The notes below the pieces were generated by a model. That model saw only the letters and a list, made by a program, of their open reading frames with translations, ran no database searches and had not been told where the DNA came from. Made by a program: the position numbers and the translations under genes. 6,450 bases of DNA from an uncultured Burkholderiales bacterium (GTDB taxonomy: Bacteria > Pseudomonadota > Gammaproteobacteria > Burkholderiales > Burkholderiaceae_D): NCBI GenBank assembly GCA_903904635.1, contig CAIVDH010000151.1, forward strand, positions 1-6,450, written 5' to 3'. This document shows, one piece after another, positions 5,098-6,450 of the stretch. Positions within the stretch are counted from its first letter, which is position 1; each line of letters opens with the position of its first letter.

Positions 5098-6450
5098 AGG
5101 TTATGAATAAAATTAAATCCATCAAGCCTGATTTGCCTGAGCAGCAAACCCAGAAAGTCTTACCTCTTAAAGTGGAACGTCAGGAACGCTGGATGCGCAT
5201 AGGCGGCATGCTCGCATTGCTGTTTTTATTTGGTGGCATAGGGCTATGGTCGGTATTGGCACCGCTAGATAGTGCGGCCATGGGGCCGGGCGTTGTTGTC
5301 TTGGAAAATTACAGGAAGACCGTGCAGCATCTTGAAGGTGGCATCGTCAATAAAGTGCATGTACGTGAAGGTCAAATGGTGCAAGCAGGTGAGATGTTGA
5401 TCTCACTGGAAGATGTGCAGCCGCGCGCGCAAATGGAATTGGTAAATGGTCAGCTGCTCATGGCTATGGCGCGCGAGGCACGCTTGACAGCGCAGAGAGA
5501 TGGCAAATCCCAAGTCGTATATTCAGCGCAGTTGCAAAACATGAAGCGTGACACGCGTGCAATAGAAGCCATGCGAGTACAAGATCAGACCTTTAAAGTG
5601 CGCAAGCAGGCAATCGAAGGTGGCATCAAAATATATGAACGGCAGATTTCGCAATTACGTCAAAAAAATGCCGGATTGCTCGAGCAAAAATCCATGCGTG
5701 ACAAACTTGCCGCATCATTTGAAAAAGACCGTGCTGATTTTGAAGCGTTGGCAAGTGAGGGTTATACCGAGCGTCAGCGTGTGCGCGAAATGGAGCGCAG
5801 TATGGATCAGAGTAAAGGGCAAAGCGGATCATTGACAACGGACATCGCTGCAACTGAGTTCGAAATCAGTGCCACAGAACTAAAAATCATCCAGCTCGAA
5901 CAAGATTTTCAGCGTGAAGTCGCCAAAGAACTCGCCGAAGTACAAAATGAATTATTTGGTTTGCAAGAAAAAATGCGCGCCCTCAGCGACACACTGCAGC
6001 GCACAAAAATCATTGCGCCAGATGCAGGCATGGTGCTAGGACTATCCACTCATACACATGGTGAAGTATTAAAACCCGGCGCACACATACTCGATATTGT
6101 GCCGTCCAATGAACAACTCATGGTCGAGGCGCGTCTCTCGCCGCAAGATGTCGATCAGGTGCGCGTAGGACAAATGGCAGAAGTGCGCTTCTCCGCATTC
6201 AAGCAGAGAGATATGCCCAAGGTCGAAGGCAAACTCGTCACCTTATCTGCAGACAGGTTGATGGATCAGGCTAATGAACAAGCACAACCCTACTATCTTG
6301 GGCGCGTCGTCATCACCCCCCAAGGACTCGATGACCTCGCAAAACTTAAGCTCGAACTCTTGCCTGGCATGCCGGCTGAAGTTTTAGTCAAAACCGGAAC
6401 CCGCACATTTTGGAATTATCTGACAGCACCGATATCAGATCTGCTTGTAC
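5094..6450 (+). CDS. Type I secretion membrane fusion protein, HlyD/PrtE family (3' end outside window)
   Basis: Periplasmic adaptor anchored in the inner membrane that links the ABC transporter to a TolC-like channel. 452 codons are visible, open to the right edge. Order of parts: cytosolic N-terminus (1-35); one membrane helix (about 36-56); lipoyl first half with VQHLEGGIV (77-85) and VREGQMVQAGE; long coiled-coil hairpin of roughly 110-300, rich in Gln, Glu and Arg; lipoyl second half beginning TKIIAPDAGMV (304-314); beta-barrel domain; and the family's closing motif LPGMPAEVLVKTG, then RTFWNYL. PrtE-type proteins normally end 10-15 residues after this, so only the extreme C-terminus is missing. 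The start at 5094 overlaps the transporter stop by ATGA. The rest of the operon (TolC homologue, substrate) would be downstream. Confidence 0.95.
   Translation, partial: MKVMNKIKSIKPDLPEQQTQKVLPLKVERQERWMRIGGMLALLFLFGGIGLWSVLAPLDSAAMGPGVVVLENYRKTVQHLEGGIVNKVHVREGQMVQAGEMLISLEDVQPRAQMELVNGQLLMAMAREARLTAQRDGKSQVVYSAQLQNMKRDTRAIEAMRVQDQTFKVRKQAIEGGIKIYERQISQLRQKNAGLLEQKSMRDKLAASFEKDRADFEALASEGYTERQRVREMERSMDQSKGQSGSLTTDIAATEFEISATELKIIQLEQDFQREVAKELAEVQNELFGLQEKMRALSDTLQRTKIIAPDAGMVLGLSTHTHGEVLKPGAHILDIVPSNEQLMVEARLSPQDVDQVRVGQMAEVRFSAFKQRDMPKVEGKLVTLSADRLMDQANEQAQPYYLGRVVITPQGLDDLAKLKLELLPGMPAEVLVKTGTRTFWNYLTAPISDLLV

Noticed and set aside
1..6450. CRISPR array, tRNA/rRNA genes, insertion sequences or phage genes
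   Set aside because: No regularly spaced repeats, tRNA cloverleaf, transposase-like frame or terminal inverted repeats were seen when reading the sequence by eye.

Overview
The window looks like a betaproteobacterial chromosome, most likely Burkholderiales and possibly Oxalobacteraceae. This rests on the character of the glutamyl-tRNA reductase N-terminus, the PhoB-like regulator and the type I secretion proteins, all judged from memory of the families and not from a search. Base composition is moderate within genes, and the intergenic regions are distinctly AT-rich.

Left part, minus strand (1-1696): the first 305 codons of hemA (glutamyl-tRNA reductase, first committed step of C5-pathway tetrapyrrole synthesis) run off the left edge. 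A perfect TATAAT hexamer lies upstream of it. Upstream of hemA and in the same direction is a complete OmpR/PhoB-type response regulator of 229 residues. Its receiver domain is degenerate: aligned without gaps to PhoB, the phosphoacceptor Asp is His51 and one metal-binding acidic residue is Asn8, so it is probably a phosphorylation-independent (atypical) regulator.

Middle (1697-2356): a very AT-rich divergent promoter region, carrying an inverted repeat and a 10-bp-phased direct repeat, separates the regulator from a plus-strand gene for a small antibiotic-biosynthesis-monooxygenase-fold (ABM) protein of 102 residues. That gene ends in a good intrinsic terminator, followed about 60 bp later by a second, stronger one.

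Right part (2357-6450): about 500 bp without a convincing gene, holding a sigma-54-like site and two symmetrical elements, leads into a three-gene plus-strand operon. Its genes are (i) a 135-residue protein of unknown role with DUF3467-like features, (ii) a complete PrtD-type type I secretion ABC transporter, and (iii) its HlyD/PrtE-type membrane fusion protein. The last overlaps the transporter stop by ATGA and is cut by the right edge only a few residues before its expected end. Transporter and fusion protein form the inner-membrane part of a type I secretion machine. Neither an obvious substrate (RTX protein, protease, adhesin) nor the outer-membrane TolC partner lies in the window. The most noteworthy points are the degenerate receiver and the uncharacterised small protein that opens the secretion operon.
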